Source: Arion vulgaris
Taxonomy: Eukaryota > Mollusca > Gastropoda > Stylommatophora > Arionidae
Direction of reading: 5' to 3'
Assembly (NCBI GenBank): GCA_020796225.1
Contig: CM036774.1
Coordinates: 24,562,464-24,626,463, forward strand
DNA length: 64,000 bases
Positions 21,600 to 30,924 of this stretch are shown here, in pieces (position 1 is the stretch's first letter; each line of letters opens with the position of its first letter). The notes below the pieces were generated by a model. The model was given only the letters and a program-made list of their open reading frames with translations, was not told where the DNA came from and did no database searches. A program made the position numbers and the translations under genes.

Positions 21600-21795
21600 G
21601 CACAGTTGCATAGTTTTAAAAGCTATCTTATTGTATTTGTTAAGAAAATTTGCATTGTTCTTCTTAAACATATTTTTTTTATGTCTCCAGCTTGTGTATA
21701 ATCGGAGTCTGTTATGGCCGATACGGAGGCGGATTATGGCAACTTGTTCACTACGGGACAGACCATAGTACCCATCACTGCTGTAAATCACTGCT
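21600..21795 (-). mobile_element. L-F LINE fragment after the RNase H domain
   Basis: The minus strand encodes SDGYYGLSRSEQVAIIRLRI and GHNRLRLYTSW, aligned with SDGYYGLSGREQVAILRLRT and GHNKLRAHMF at 59550-59640. The following Cys motif is lost. Confidence 0.75.
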
Positions 21796-21799
21796 GTTA

Positions 21800-22540
21800 T
21801 GTTGTAGACAACTGTATAATGACACTTCCCAAGACAATAGTTTATATTTATAGTTTTGTTTTAAGATTTAATCCTTATGGCTATTCAGATTGTATTGAGG
21901 ATGGCGAAAGTTTGACTTGCTTTCTTGATTTTTCCAACTGTCCTTGTTTATTATCAACATCCTGTAACTGCATTGTAACAAGTTGTAAAACTGGCGTAGG
22001 TTAGAAGTCTATGGGAAGACTGTCATGTTTGAAACAATGCTGGTGTTGTAGAGAAATGTATGAGAGCCTCATCAATGAATTACTTGGCATTTTGGATCCA
22101 TAGAAAGTGAATTCCCTCGGTGAGTTTGCTAAACTTCTAGAAGAAGATGCAGTGGTACCAAACCCATTCTACGTTTTCTTTGGGAAAATTAACGATAATT
22201 AAACTACGGGATGAATTCTAGAATATGCAGAAAGATTCTGAGATATGTCACTTGTGTTATGAAAATAATGATGACTTTCCTGTGTTATGCTAAGAATTGA
22301 AGCATATACAACTGTCTTCTTGCTGACATTGTCAGTTTTACTTGGATTTGTCTATCCCTCCTCTCTCTCTTTCACTCTCTCTTTCTCTCCCTCTGCCAGA
22401 GTGATTTGACTGTGCTGTTTAATATAAAAATAAAGTGTGTAAAACATCTTCCGTCTCAGGACAGTGCATAATAGACTGAATAAACACTTGCACAGGTGTC
22501 TGCGCAGAATAGAGGGAATAAGATGGTATGATAGGGTCAC
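21800..22540. other. Unassigned non-coding DNA with a (CT)n tract
   Basis: A CT-rich microsatellite lies at about 22352-22396. Otherwise nothing recognised. Confidence 0.45.
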
Positions 22541-22830
22541 AAATTAGGAACTTATGGAGAGAACAAGACAGATTCCAGTGAACGAACAGGTTAAGAAAAG
22601 ACGCTGGCGCTGAATAGGACACACTTTGCGAAAACCGGAGGGAATATAACAAGAAGGGTCCTTGCTTGAACCGCAGGGACAGCGAAAGAAGGAGGCCGAG
22701 AAATACATGGAGACGAGATTTGGAGGGGAGATCACAATATAAAGAAGAGCTGGAGGGAGCTGCAGGAGATAGGAAGACTTGGCATGAGTTGGTTGAGGGT
22801 CTATGCCCCAACCCGGGGTAAAAAGAGAGA
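22541..22830 (+). mobile_element. L-D LINE 3' end
   Basis: Encodes QIRNLWREQDRF, RRWR.IGHTLRK-like and RRRPRNTWRRDLEG stretches and W.ELVEGLCPNPG, the typical RTE-like C-terminus, with a GA-rich 3' end. Frame-shifted and stop-bearing. A second copy is at 58015-58265. Confidence 0.72.
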
Positions 22831-22854
22831 GAGAGACACGTGTATCCATCCACT

Positions 22855-23085
22855 CAGTCTCCCTGTGGTATCTCTAATCAAACCCCAGAACATGTCCTGC
22901 AAGACTGCTCCACAGAATGGTATGCTGGTCCTATATTCAGAACTACATGTCACCAGAGATGAGCTCCAACAGACAAGTCAACATCATCATAAGAACGCGT
23001 CTGATGGTGAATGATACATGTCACCAGAATGAGCTCAACAGACAAGTCAACATCATCATAAACGTCTGATGGTGTAATATTCAAT
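22855..23085 (+). mobile_element. L-F LINE tail with a tandem duplication
   Basis: Encodes NQTPEHVLQDCS-like sequence (22880-22915). A ~75-base segment (GACAAGTCAACATCATCATA) occurs twice, at about 22950-23015 and 23016-23080. Confidence 0.55.
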
Positions 23086-23129
23086 AACTACGCAAAGAAG
23101 AAGAGGAGGAAACAGGTTGAATGTTATCT

Positions 23130-23480
23130 TCTTCTTCTGCGTTCTCACTAGATTGGGATTTCGGATTCTCTAATAAAGGCAGTCGTCTGCCTCAGATTAT
23201 CAGCCATGCTATACAGTTGTCTTGGACGCTAGTGTAAGTAGGCCACCTCTTTCTTCTCAAGTCTGCATACTGGGGGCAGTTCTGTAGGATATAATTCCTA
23301 TGATTTCTGCTTCCCGGTTTGTGTCGACCTCTTCCAGCAGTAAGTTTTGGCCACCCTCGTGATGGCAGGTCTGACATTCTTACTGCGTGGCTAAATCGCC
23401 GAGGCAGATGGCGACCACAGAATCCGTTATTCCATTCCTCACTGTGAGGGGTCGTTGCACCACGTTATGCGCGTTATGGC
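23130..23480 (-). mobile_element. L-F-type LINE 3' end
   Basis: The minus strand encodes ILQNCPQYADLRRKRWPTYT, the tail of an RNase H LINE; compare DCQRLADIRKKN at 59445-59485. VSRPAITRVAKT-like sequence precedes it. Confidence 0.6.
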
Positions 23481-23689
23481 CTGGTGCATCCATTTTCTGC
23501 AAGCATTTGTTTCGGGTTAGCATTCCCTAGGTTGAATGCTATGAACGACATGATACCGTTCTGTACAAACACTATGCAAGTGTTAACGATTCAGATGAAG
23601 CAAGCATCCTTCATTTTTAATCTAACATCGATACGAATTAGATTCAGAAAATCGCCATGTGTTTCGGTCACAAGGAGCAAGATATAAGA

Positions 23690-23880
23690 GAGCAGGTCGT
23701 AGAAGCGACTGAGGTAGAGCCTATGAAGTACCAGTAAAAAGTGAATCGGATGCTGGCCTCTGAGGCATAACTGGACAACTAATCGTCTATGCTCAGATCA
23801 CTTCAAATCACAAGAAGAGTTACAGCGGCGATATGAAGCGATTGGAAGAAGAAGATTCGGAAAATAGCATGTGCTTCTTT
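23690..23880 (+). mobile_element. S5b SINE, 5' truncated
   Basis: Contains GGTCGTAGAAGCGACTGAGG and the AATCGGATGCTGGCCT body, and ends in GAAGAAGAAG. The head is degraded. Confidence 0.65.
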
Positions 23881-23928
23881 ACCCTGCCTTTAACAAATCA
23901 AACTAGTTGAATATGTAACTGTGGGTGT

Positions 23929-24193
23929 GAGAGAAGATGGAGATATGTTGGACACACCACACCTTGAGGGGAAATGATATCAAAGCAGGCATTGGAGTGG
24001 GATGCAAAGGGTTCAAGAAGGAGAGGACGACCTAAGGAGACCCTGAAACGAACTTTGCTGAGAGAGGCAAGAAATATCGATTTCAGTTCCATGGAGGAGA
24101 TTTGGCGAGTCGTCCAGGATAGAGTGGAATGGAGAAATTACTTGCAGGCCCTATGTAACGTATAACGGTTACGAGAGGTATTATTATTATTAT
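23929..24193 (+). mobile_element. L-D LINE, 265 bp 5'-truncated insertion with target duplication
   Basis: Flanked by TAACTGTGGGTGT at 23916-23928 and 24194-24206. Encodes ISKQALEWDAKGSRRRGRPK, ETLKRTLLREARNIDFSS and RVEWRNYLQALCNV with a stop, then an (ATT)n tail. This gives a complete 3' terminus for the family: it ends in ATT repeats. Confidence 0.9.
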
Positions 24194-24307
24194 TAACTGT
24201 GGGTGTAAGGAGATAATAACGCAGTTTAGACTTGACTATTCTAAGAATGGGTCGCGACTCAAAGAAAGGCTGAGAACCACTGCACTAGAGGATCAAGCTG
24301 CTATTTT

Positions 24308-24543
24308 CGCTGAGACACTTGTTTATGCCGTGTCAACAGGAGGATAAGTCGTACCGGGAGACACCGGCATGCCCTGCAGTGAAGATGCTGGATCTATAGA
24401 CACAAGAGAGCACGATGTCCGTTGTGTGTACATTCCGTCACACAAACACACCATACTGGTCTTAAAACTCCACAAAGAGCCCCCACTCATTACTGGTCTC
24501 TTTGTTGGCATCAGTAAAGACGACAATTTCACGAAAGGACACT
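24308..24543 (+). other. Open stretch of unknown nature
   Basis: One plus frame reads PGDTGMPCSEDAGSIDTREH, then DVRCVYIPSHKHTILVLKLH and KEPPLITGLFVGISKDDNF before a TAA. From the internal Met it is about 58 codons. The composition looks more protein-like than its surroundings, but I recognise no domain, and the opposite strand is also open. It could be an exon remnant or chance. Confidence 0.2.
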
Positions 24544-24584
24544 AAGCCCACACACAAGGTTAGATTATCAAAAAACACACAAAA

Positions 24585-24700
24585 ACATGTTGACTAGGAT
24601 GTGCTCGAACACAACCAACCTCTTCTTCTTCTTCTTCTTGTTGTTACATGTTGACTAGGATGTGCTCGAACACAACCAACCTCTTCTTCTTGTTGTTGTT
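24585..24700. repeat. Tandem duplication, ~60 bp unit, two copies
   Basis: CATGTTGACTAGGATGTGCT, then CGAACACAACCAACCTCTTC, occurs twice, separated by a (CTT)n/(GTT)n run. Confidence 0.85.
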
Positions 24701-25035
24701 AATAAATATTAGACAACGTTAGAAACTCCACTTTTTAATATTTATATTTAATATGCAGACGAGACAGAGGAAGACAGAGAGAGAAATTAATTTTAGACCG
24801 TTTGACTTCATTGCACGGACGGAAGAGCATCAACATCTGAGATGATTTCAAATACCAGGGACAGAGATTTGAGGAGATCCATGATCATATATGTCATCCG
24901 GCGCGGAACCTGATGGTGATTATGGTCATAGTAGCTACACAAAGCACAAAGTGTTCAACCAAAACAACAATCAATAACAAAGTCAATGAAAGCGTTACAT
25001 TGAATATATTGCTCCCGTAACAGCAATAGATATAG
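24701..25035. other. Unassigned non-coding DNA
   Basis: No supported feature. Confidence 0.45.
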
Positions 25036-25039
25036 AGCT

Positions 25040-25196
25040 TTTTCTTTGCGTTCGTTCTTTACCAACAATTTTAATCACTCTGTGTGATATGTTTGATCTT
25101 TGCCAAGAACATGTATACGTTGCACATTGGTTTGGTAGACCCCTAAACACATAGACTTCTACACGTTTAGAATATGTGCATCCGATTTCAGCCAAA
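25040..25196 (-). mobile_element. S5a SINE, 3' two thirds
   Basis: Same extent as 4912-5079, from the CTTTTTCTTTGCG tail to the CATCCGATTTCAGCCAAA point. Both copies stop at the same internal base, which suggests a shared truncated subfamily. Confidence 0.75.
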
Positions 25197-25204
25197 GATA
25201 TAGA

Positions 25205-25470
25205 GCTGTAGGCTGATGTCAAAAGGATAAGTAAAACATGGAAAGAATTGGATGGGATGACAAGAGAGAGAGAGAGAGCTGGAAGAAGTGTTTTTTTGGG
25301 GATTCAGAAGCACTTGAGCTTGAATGCTCTTGGCTGGTACCATGGACATCGTAACCTTCGGTTCGGTGCCACAAAGCACCGTAAATCTGGAGAACATGTG
25401 GCTTTTCTGCCGCCGGGAATTGAACTCACTCACAGGGAGCTTGGAAGAAGTTTGTTAAAGACATGAGCTC
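25205..25470 (+). mobile_element. L-D LINE tail with an S3 SINE inside
   Basis: Left part encodes RISKTWKELDGMTRERERAG; right part continues SLEEVC-like sequence (GCTTGGAAGAAGTTTGTTAA). TGGAAGAAGT at both edges of the SINE is the target duplication. Confidence 0.6.
25289..25437 (-). mobile_element. S3 SINE
   Basis: The minus-strand body has GGTTCGGTGCCACAAAGCAC on the complementary strand and a GAGTTCAATTCCC B box near 25420. About 150 bases; the head is shorter than in 56802-57019. Confidence 0.7.
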
Positions 25471-25499
25471 CTTTGGAAGTTGAAAGGTGAAGAGAAGAA

Positions 25500-26290
25500 C
25501 AGCAATGTATATTATACACATGAAATCAGCGGGAGACTAACCACGACAATTTGGAGGGTATGAAGAAACTATGATATTACGCAAGTACAAGATACACACA
25601 CAACAGTAAAACTTCTGAGGGCATGCATTTTTTAAAAGTAAATAACCCAATCTTCTCAAACAAAGTGATAGATTAAAAATGCTCAGAACGTCTTGGGACT
25701 GACAGAAAAGAGACAAATATATTATCTTACAAGAGTAAAACATTGCGAAACATTGACTCATAAACAATGTCATGCTTCGGAAACTGAAATATTGTGTGCA
25801 CATTAAACTTTGACAGTGATTTAGAAATCAAGAACAATAATAAAGGGCAGCATGGTTCCTGGAAGAAGAGACAGGGGATGATCAAGACGACGGTGGTAAC
25901 TGGACAGAAAATTCTTCTTAGAACGCTTCATATCGACCACCTGTCAACCACTCTTGAGTGATTTGTATGTGGTCTGAACCTAAGAGCGAGCGATTGTACG
26001 GTGCCCCAGTTATGCGCCTACAAGTATGCCAGCACATCCGATTTCTGCGCTGCTTTTTATTTACTAGGTAGCATCCCTAGGGCCTACATTAGTCGCCTCT
26101 TACGACAAGTCTTGTAGGTCGCAGTGGTACTATTCTTTGCTTCCCTTGCGGGCCACGACACCACACGGGCGGGACAGACAATAAGCATTGAGCTTGACTA
26201 TATAGGAGACGGAGGGACTTGCTAGAGATGAGTTTTTCAGGCGGGATCTGATGATAGCAACACCATTCTGCAAATGATATGTGACTACAG
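25500..26290 (+). mobile_element. L-G LINE 3' end, split by S5b
   Basis: Weak homology to 51480-52015: AACATTGACTCATAAACAAT, CATGGTTCCTGGAAGAAGAG, CAGGGGATGATCAAGACGAC, then after the SINE a GGGACTTGCTAGAGA..TTTTTCAGGCGGGATCTGAT ending. Coding frame is largely lost. Confidence 0.6.
25913..26171 (-). mobile_element. S5b SINE with target duplication
   Basis: Flanked by GGACAGAAAAT (25902-25912) and GGACAGACAAT (26172-26182), one mismatch. The core has TAGTCGCCTCTTACGACAAG and a right-hand head ending in CACACGGGCG. The left edge is the TTCTTCTTA tail. Confidence 0.85.
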
Positions 26291-26291
26291 T

Positions 26292-26475
26292 TACAGTCTC
26301 CTTTTCAGACTTTAGGATATGACATTCCTGTAACTTCATATTTCTAGACCCTATTGCGCATGAGGTGGTAGGGGTCAATTCCTTCCTCGCGTGTGGAACA
26401 TCGAGTGTCGCATTGAACTCACAACCCTCGAGTCCGCGCCGATATGCGAACGCTTACACATTAAACGAATCCGTC
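26292..26475 (-). mobile_element. S6 SINE
   Basis: ATTGCGCATGAGGTGGTAGG and GAACTCACAACCCTCGAGTC match the S6 layout at 6615-6850; the B box reads GGGTTGTGAGTTC on the minus strand. Confidence 0.5.
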
Positions 26476-26689
26476 GTACATGTGACTTCCCCACCATGTG
26501 TATTGTCCTTGCTATGTTATATCATACGTGCAATCGTGTCCCTATAGTCGACCTGTCTTTATTGATACATACTGACAAGTATCTGTAACATCAAAGGCGG
26601 TGTCATTTTCAGGATGATCTTTTTTAATTTGTTGGAATTTAATTTTATTTGATGTTACTGATATTTGCTCGGACACTTGAGTTTTAGTC

Positions 26690-26800
26690 TTCTTCATCTT
26701 TAGCGATCTCTGGTCATGCGTTTAATTTACTGTGGTCCACAAGCTGGGCAGTCAGCTTCAGGTTTTTCCCCAAAGCTTAGTTTTCAGTTTTAGTCTGATC
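26690..26800 (-). mobile_element. L-F LINE 3' UTR fragment
   Basis: Matches 4240-4350: AGCGATCTCTGGTCATGCGT, TTAATTTACTGTGGTCCACA and CCCCAAAGCTTAGTTTTC. Confidence 0.65.
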
Positions 26801-26842
26801 ATACCGATTCTCAACTGCCAATGGTTATTTTATGTGTTTAAC

Positions 26843-26886
26843 CAGAGCCAACTATAAACTATACACAGGGCTATAGCCTGGCTGTG
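26843..26886. mobile_element. Family M ultra-short copy, 44 bp
   Basis: Starts CAGAGCCAACTATAAACTAT and ends AGCCTGGCTGTG, which are the outer bases of the 350-365 bp M copies. Both sides carry GTTTAAC (26836-26842 and 26887-26893), a perfect 7-base duplication. There is only a ~20-base interior. Confidence 0.72.
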
Positions 26887-26923
26887 GTTTAACCGTGATT
26901 TAAAAGAGACGTAACGTTTTATC

Positions 26924-27580
26924 GCCCAACTACCGACACAATGCTTCCCCAACTACCGACACAATGCTTCCCCAACTACCGACACAATGCTTCCCCAACT
27001 ACCGACACAATGTTTCCCCAACTACCGACACAATGTTTCCCAACTACCGACACAATGCTTCCCCAACTACCGACACAATGCTTCCCCAACTACCGACACA
27101 ATGCTTCCCCAACTACCGACACAATGCTTCCCCAACTACCGACACAATGTTTCCCCAACTACCGACACAATGTTTCCCCAACTACCGACACAATGCTTCC
27201 CCAACTACCGACACAATGTTTCCCAACTACCGACACAATGTTTCCCAACTACCGACACAATGCTTCCCCAACTACCGACACAATGTTTCCCAACTACCGA
27301 CACAATGTTTCCCAACTACCGACACAATGTTTCCCAACTACCGACACAATGTTTCCCCAACTACCGACACAATGCTTCCCCAACTACCGACACAATGTTT
27401 CCCAACTACCGACACAATGTTTCCCCCAACTACCGACACAATGTTTCCCCCAACTACCGACACAATGTTTCCCCCAACTACCGACACAATGTTTCCCCCA
27501 ACTACCGACACAATGTTTCCCCCAACTACCGACACAATGCTTCCCCCAACTACCGACACAATGTTTCCCCCAACTACCGA
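26924..27580. repeat. Minisatellite, 22-24 bp unit, about 28 copies
   Basis: The unit CAACTACCGACACAATG is followed by CTTCC or TTTCC and a C run of three, four or five bases that sets the 22, 23 or 24 base length. Long open frames on both strands come from the periodicity. Confidence 0.95.
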
Positions 27581-27589
27581 TCAACCTAC

Positions 27590-27832
27590 TACTGAAAAAT
27601 CGTGGCATATCCCAAAGGACGTAGCCATCAACCACAGTAAACAAGTCGTTGATTTTCTAGGCACCACTTATACGTTCAGTAGTTTGCCATTGCTTTTGAA
27701 CGGTGGCGTCATCGTCCTTTTGTTAAAATCAACGGAAACAATTTGCAAGCAAACTGTCCGCAGCGTGATTCGAACTTCAGAACGTCGGGGTTAATAGACC
27801 GATCACTAACCCCTACGCACAGACGCCACTAA
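27590..27832 (-). mobile_element. S1b SINE (alternative tRNA head)
   Basis: The minus-strand 3' half is that of S1 (AAGCAATGGCAAACTACTGA, TGCCTAGAAAATCAACGACT), but the head reads GTGGCGTCTGTGCGTAGGGG and the B box GTTCGAATCACGC. The same head is at 47588-47834. It begins exactly where the preceding minisatellite ends. Confidence 0.82.
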
Positions 27833-27835
27833 CAT

Positions 27836-28212
27836 CCAGTAATAAATAGTAGACATGGTTTTTTTTTCCTACTTTAATGTTGTTATGTTTTATATGTGAT
27901 AAACTGCAGGGGGCAGTAGATAAATAACAACTTCTTGCCAACTTCTACGTCATGTTATCTCAACCAGTGTCGTGTTTAATAAGATACCAGTTTGGTTTTT
28001 TTTAACATGTGGTTGGAAAATATATGTACCTTGTCCATGACTACGGGGAATATAACTAATAGAAGAGTGTATGAATGAGACGTATTTTTGGTAGTAGATT
28101 TCTACTAGTTATAATATTAAGGTGATGGATAAATTCTCTTCTTCCTTGTCTGACGACTAGATAGAAGGTATTCAATTTGAGTACAGAGACGACTAGAAAG
28201 GTAGAATAAGAT
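27836..28212. other. Unassigned non-coding DNA
   Basis: No supported feature. Confidence 0.45.
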
Positions 28213-28214
28213 TG

Positions 28215-28469
28215 TGGTCTTCTTCTTCTTTGCGTTCGTTATTTACGACCAATTTTAATCACTTTGTGATATGTTTGATCTTTGCCATGAACGTGTATAC
28301 GTTGCACATTGGTTTGGTAGGCCCCTAAACGCATAGACTTTTACACGTTTAGGACACGTGCATCCGATTTCAGTCAAATCTCCTTAGTCGCCTCTTACGA
28401 CATGGGTGGCAGGTAACAGTGGTTCTATTCTTTACACCTCGAATTTGGGCCCCGGTAACCACTCGGGCA
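28215..28469 (-). mobile_element. S5a SINE, full length
   Basis: From the CTTCTTCTTTGCG tail to the GGTAACCACTCGGGC head. The minus-strand head GCCCGAGTGGTTACCGGGGC resembles a tRNA-Leu/Ser A box, and the core GTAAGAGGCGACTAAGGAG is shared with S5b. I recall similar cores in mollusc SINEs but could not check. Confidence 0.85.
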
Positions 28470-28638
28470 AGATTGGTGTTGAATCTGGTCTATGTGGATT
28501 ATGTAGTAAGTACTTTAACAACGTGATCCCATCAAGTGAAATCAAATATTGATGAAACAACTGTCAGGTTGGGGATGTTTGATTAAACAGTGCTCTAGTA
28601 GCTAAACGTCAACTTTACTGAGTGCAGGTAACTTTAAC

Positions 28639-28673
28639 CAGAGACAACTATCAGTTATCTAAAGTTGGATGTG
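28639..28673. mobile_element. Family M ultra-short copy, 35 bp
   Basis: CAGAGACAACTATCAGTTAT followed by CTAAAGTTGGATGTG, flanked by CTTTAAC on both sides (28632-28638 and 28674-28680). The right half matches the GTTATCTAAAGTTGGCTGTG end of copy A. The inverted ends nearly meet. Confidence 0.7.
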
Positions 28674-28739
28674 CTTTAACTGTGCTGACCACAAGGTCAA
28701 CATGACCAAAATATAGGAGACGTCATGAAGGTAAAACTA

Positions 28740-28832
28740 CTGAACGTAATAATGTCTTTAAAAAGACAAACAGCGTTAAAAAGCTGGGGTTGATTCGTAA
28801 AGTCCTGTAAAGAATATGCAATTAACTTTTAA
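28740..28832 (+). mobile_element. S1b SINE 3' fragment
   Basis: AACAGCGTTAAAAAGCTGGG, GTTGATTCGTAAAGTCCTGT and AAAGAATATGCAATTAAC match the reverse of 47588-47660. The head is missing. Confidence 0.6.
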
Positions 28833-28859
28833 TGGAAGGTAATGGAGGAGTTATGAACG

Positions 28860-29010
28860 GACGGGCAGACTAACTGACAGACATAGTGAGAGAGAGAGAG
28901 AGTGAGAGAGAGAGAGACATACGGACAGAGAGAGAGAGACGTACGGTGGAAATGGCGGGCGGGCGGGCGGACGGACAGACAGACAGACAGACAGATATAT
29001 TAGATAGATA
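28860..29010. repeat. Simple-sequence cluster
   Basis: (GA)n, (GGCG)n, (GGAC)n and (AGAC)n/(GATA)n tracts in succession. Open frames here are low-complexity. Confidence 0.9.
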
Positions 29011-29384
29011 AATGTTGAGATTAGATCGAATGTTGTCACACTACAATAACTGAAGCTAAGAGAGAGACGCACTTCTTTGTCTCTACCCTGAGATACGGGC
29101 TGAGATACGGACAGTGAAGAAAATCGAACATGTTTATGTCTCAAGCCACGTATACCACCGATAAAAGTTCACCGATATCAAGGGTACCATTATCAATGTA
29201 GATATATCATCTACGTCACTGTAAATGTACATTCTCTTGCAGGTATAACCAGAAAGAAAGAATGGATGAAGAATATTGAATTATAAAACTAGCAAAATGC
29301 CGGTATTGTCTTTAGCTAGGAATCTAGTAAATGAGATACACAAATTACAACGGAGCCTGCGGAAAATAAGGGGGATAACAAGGA
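29011..29384. other. Unassigned non-coding DNA
   Basis: No supported feature. Confidence 0.45.
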
Positions 29385-29505
29385 AACACAACAAGGGCAA
29401 CTTATCTAGCCATGGACACAAATTAAAGCACCCACCCTACGCTTAACGGCAGAGTGGACAACCAATTCCATCATCCACCTGGGGAAAGACAATAGACAAG
29501 GAGAG
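29385..29505 (+). repeat. Unclassified dispersed repeat, copy 1
   Basis: Shares with 33735-33860 the runs AAATTAAAGC, CTTAACGGCA, GAGTGGACAA and CCAATTCCATCATCCACCTG. Probably part of an unrecognised SINE or LINE UTR. Confidence 0.6.
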
Positions 29506-29539
29506 ATAAGATTTTGGTGTTTTTTTTACTTGGTGGGAA

Positions 29540-29800
29540 CAACACCACTCATCATCATCAAATAGCTTGTACTGAGCAGAACTTTGCCACCCCAACAATC
29601 CTCTAGAATTTCTCTCTCTTATAGTCCTCTATCATTTCTCTCTGCCTCTGCAGCCGTCATGTTCAAACCATCAGTTACATACTGAATCCATCTTCTCCGT
29701 TGTCTTCCTCTTCTTTTTTGCCGGAATGTCTCCTTCCATGAAGGTCTTCTCCAGCCATTAATGTCTTTTTATATGTCCAAACTATCTCAATTTTCTCTTT
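29540..29800 (-). mobile_element. L-C LINE tail
   Basis: The minus strand carries the RRRWIQYVTDGLNMTAAEAE-like block (29645-29715) and the KLFDDDE end at 29550-29580. One segment (CTCTCTTATAGTCCTCTA) is duplicated. Confidence 0.68.
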
Positions 29801-30545
29801 CTTATTTGTAGCATCAGCCAGTTTTCTTTGATTTTGAGTTCTTTCTGGATAGATCTATTTGTTCTCTTCTCTGTCCAAGATATACGGATGACTCTTCTAT
29901 AACACTTATATTCAAAAGCACAACAGCACTGCTAGAGACAAATATTAAGAAACAACAAACCAAGAGTTTCGACCGTATAATACGATTATCATCCAACGGT
30001 ACACCACAACTAGTACTGTTACTATTGAGAAACAATAGTTTCAAGGTGAAAGGCCACCCACGCAAATGATGAACGCAGAAATATCAGAGACGGGTGGAAA
30101 CGCCGCACACACGAGGCTGGGGAGGGAGTATGAGCGTGAGCGCACAAATGTTCCGACACTGAAATTTATCCTGAAACATTATTTCTAATCAGTACGCCCT
30201 CCAAGTTATGAGACAATATTTTGGATGCAACAAGACTTGTTTTGGCATGCTGGCCACGACGCATGGCTGTTGACCCACGACGCGTTATCTTCTGTTCCAG
30301 GTACACTTGTTATTGACATGCACAAAGTCCGCGATTAAATTAAAACTAGGTAAGAAAAGTGTAACTTTGAATTGATACATTTTCTTACCTATGTTGTTGC
30401 ATGAGAATTTTTAAAAGTACTTAAACCTATATTTGAAATCCCGTTCTGAAACTGGGCAAATGCACTAGTTGATACATAAGTAAGCGTGTATATGCGCGCG
30501 CGCTCTGTGTGTGTGTGTATGGGGGGAAAGAGAGAAAGTGGCTGT
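29801..30545. other. Unassigned non-coding DNA
   Basis: A purine/pyrimidine alternating patch (GC/GT)n lies at 30494-30519. Otherwise nothing recognised. Confidence 0.45.
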
Positions 30546-30554
30546 GTGTTGAAC

Positions 30555-30915
30555 CAGAGCCAACTATAAACTTATGGCCTTTCGGACTCAGGTAAGAATT
30601 ATGGGAAATCAGACCACAACTACACCACGTGACCTCGCATTCCAGTATTGTTGTATATAGACGAATTCATTTTAAAATCAACACAAAATACTAAATCGAA
30701 GTTATATTCTGCAACAAGTTTAAGTTTAACAATAATGAATATCAATATTATGAATATTTTTACCAATAAATAACCATAGACTCACAGAATTGAATAAAAT
30801 TACACCAAAAAAAGCGTGCAATATTCTATCAAACATCTGTAATTCCCATCCCCCTTTTCTGATCTAGGTCAGAGAATCCCCAGTTGTCTGGCCTAGTTGT
30901 CTAGAGTTGGCTGTG
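30555..30915. mobile_element. MITE family M, long copy B (361 bp)
   Basis: Ends CAGAGCCAACT and GAGTTGGCTGTG, flanked by GTTGAAC on both sides (30548-30554 and 30916-30922). The interior matches copies A and C closely. The cleanest long copy. Confidence 0.9.
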
Positions 30916-30924
30916 GTTGAACAG

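Larger units (their letters stand above)
20203..24282. mobile_element. Possible 4.1-kb hAT-like element, composite inside
   Basis: The left end is CAGTGGTTCCCAAC; the right end, reversed, is CAGTGGTTCTCAGC (12 of 14). The flanks CACGAGAG and CACTAGAG differ at one of eight positions, as expected for a hAT duplication. No transposase frame survives. The interior holds S1, LINE tails, S5b and a LINE insertion. Chance pairing of two unrelated hAT-like ends cannot be excluded. Confidence 0.35.

Noticed and set aside
26941..27794. 276-aa and other frames rich in FPNYRHN/TTDTM
   Set aside because: Periodicity of the 23-bp array; frames switch with C-run length.
28851..29144. 97-aa Ser/Leu-rich protein
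   Set aside because: Covers GA, GGCG and GACA simple repeats.
30488..30530. Z-DNA regulatory element
   Set aside because: A short alternating GC/GT run near no identifiable promoter; too little to support a function.
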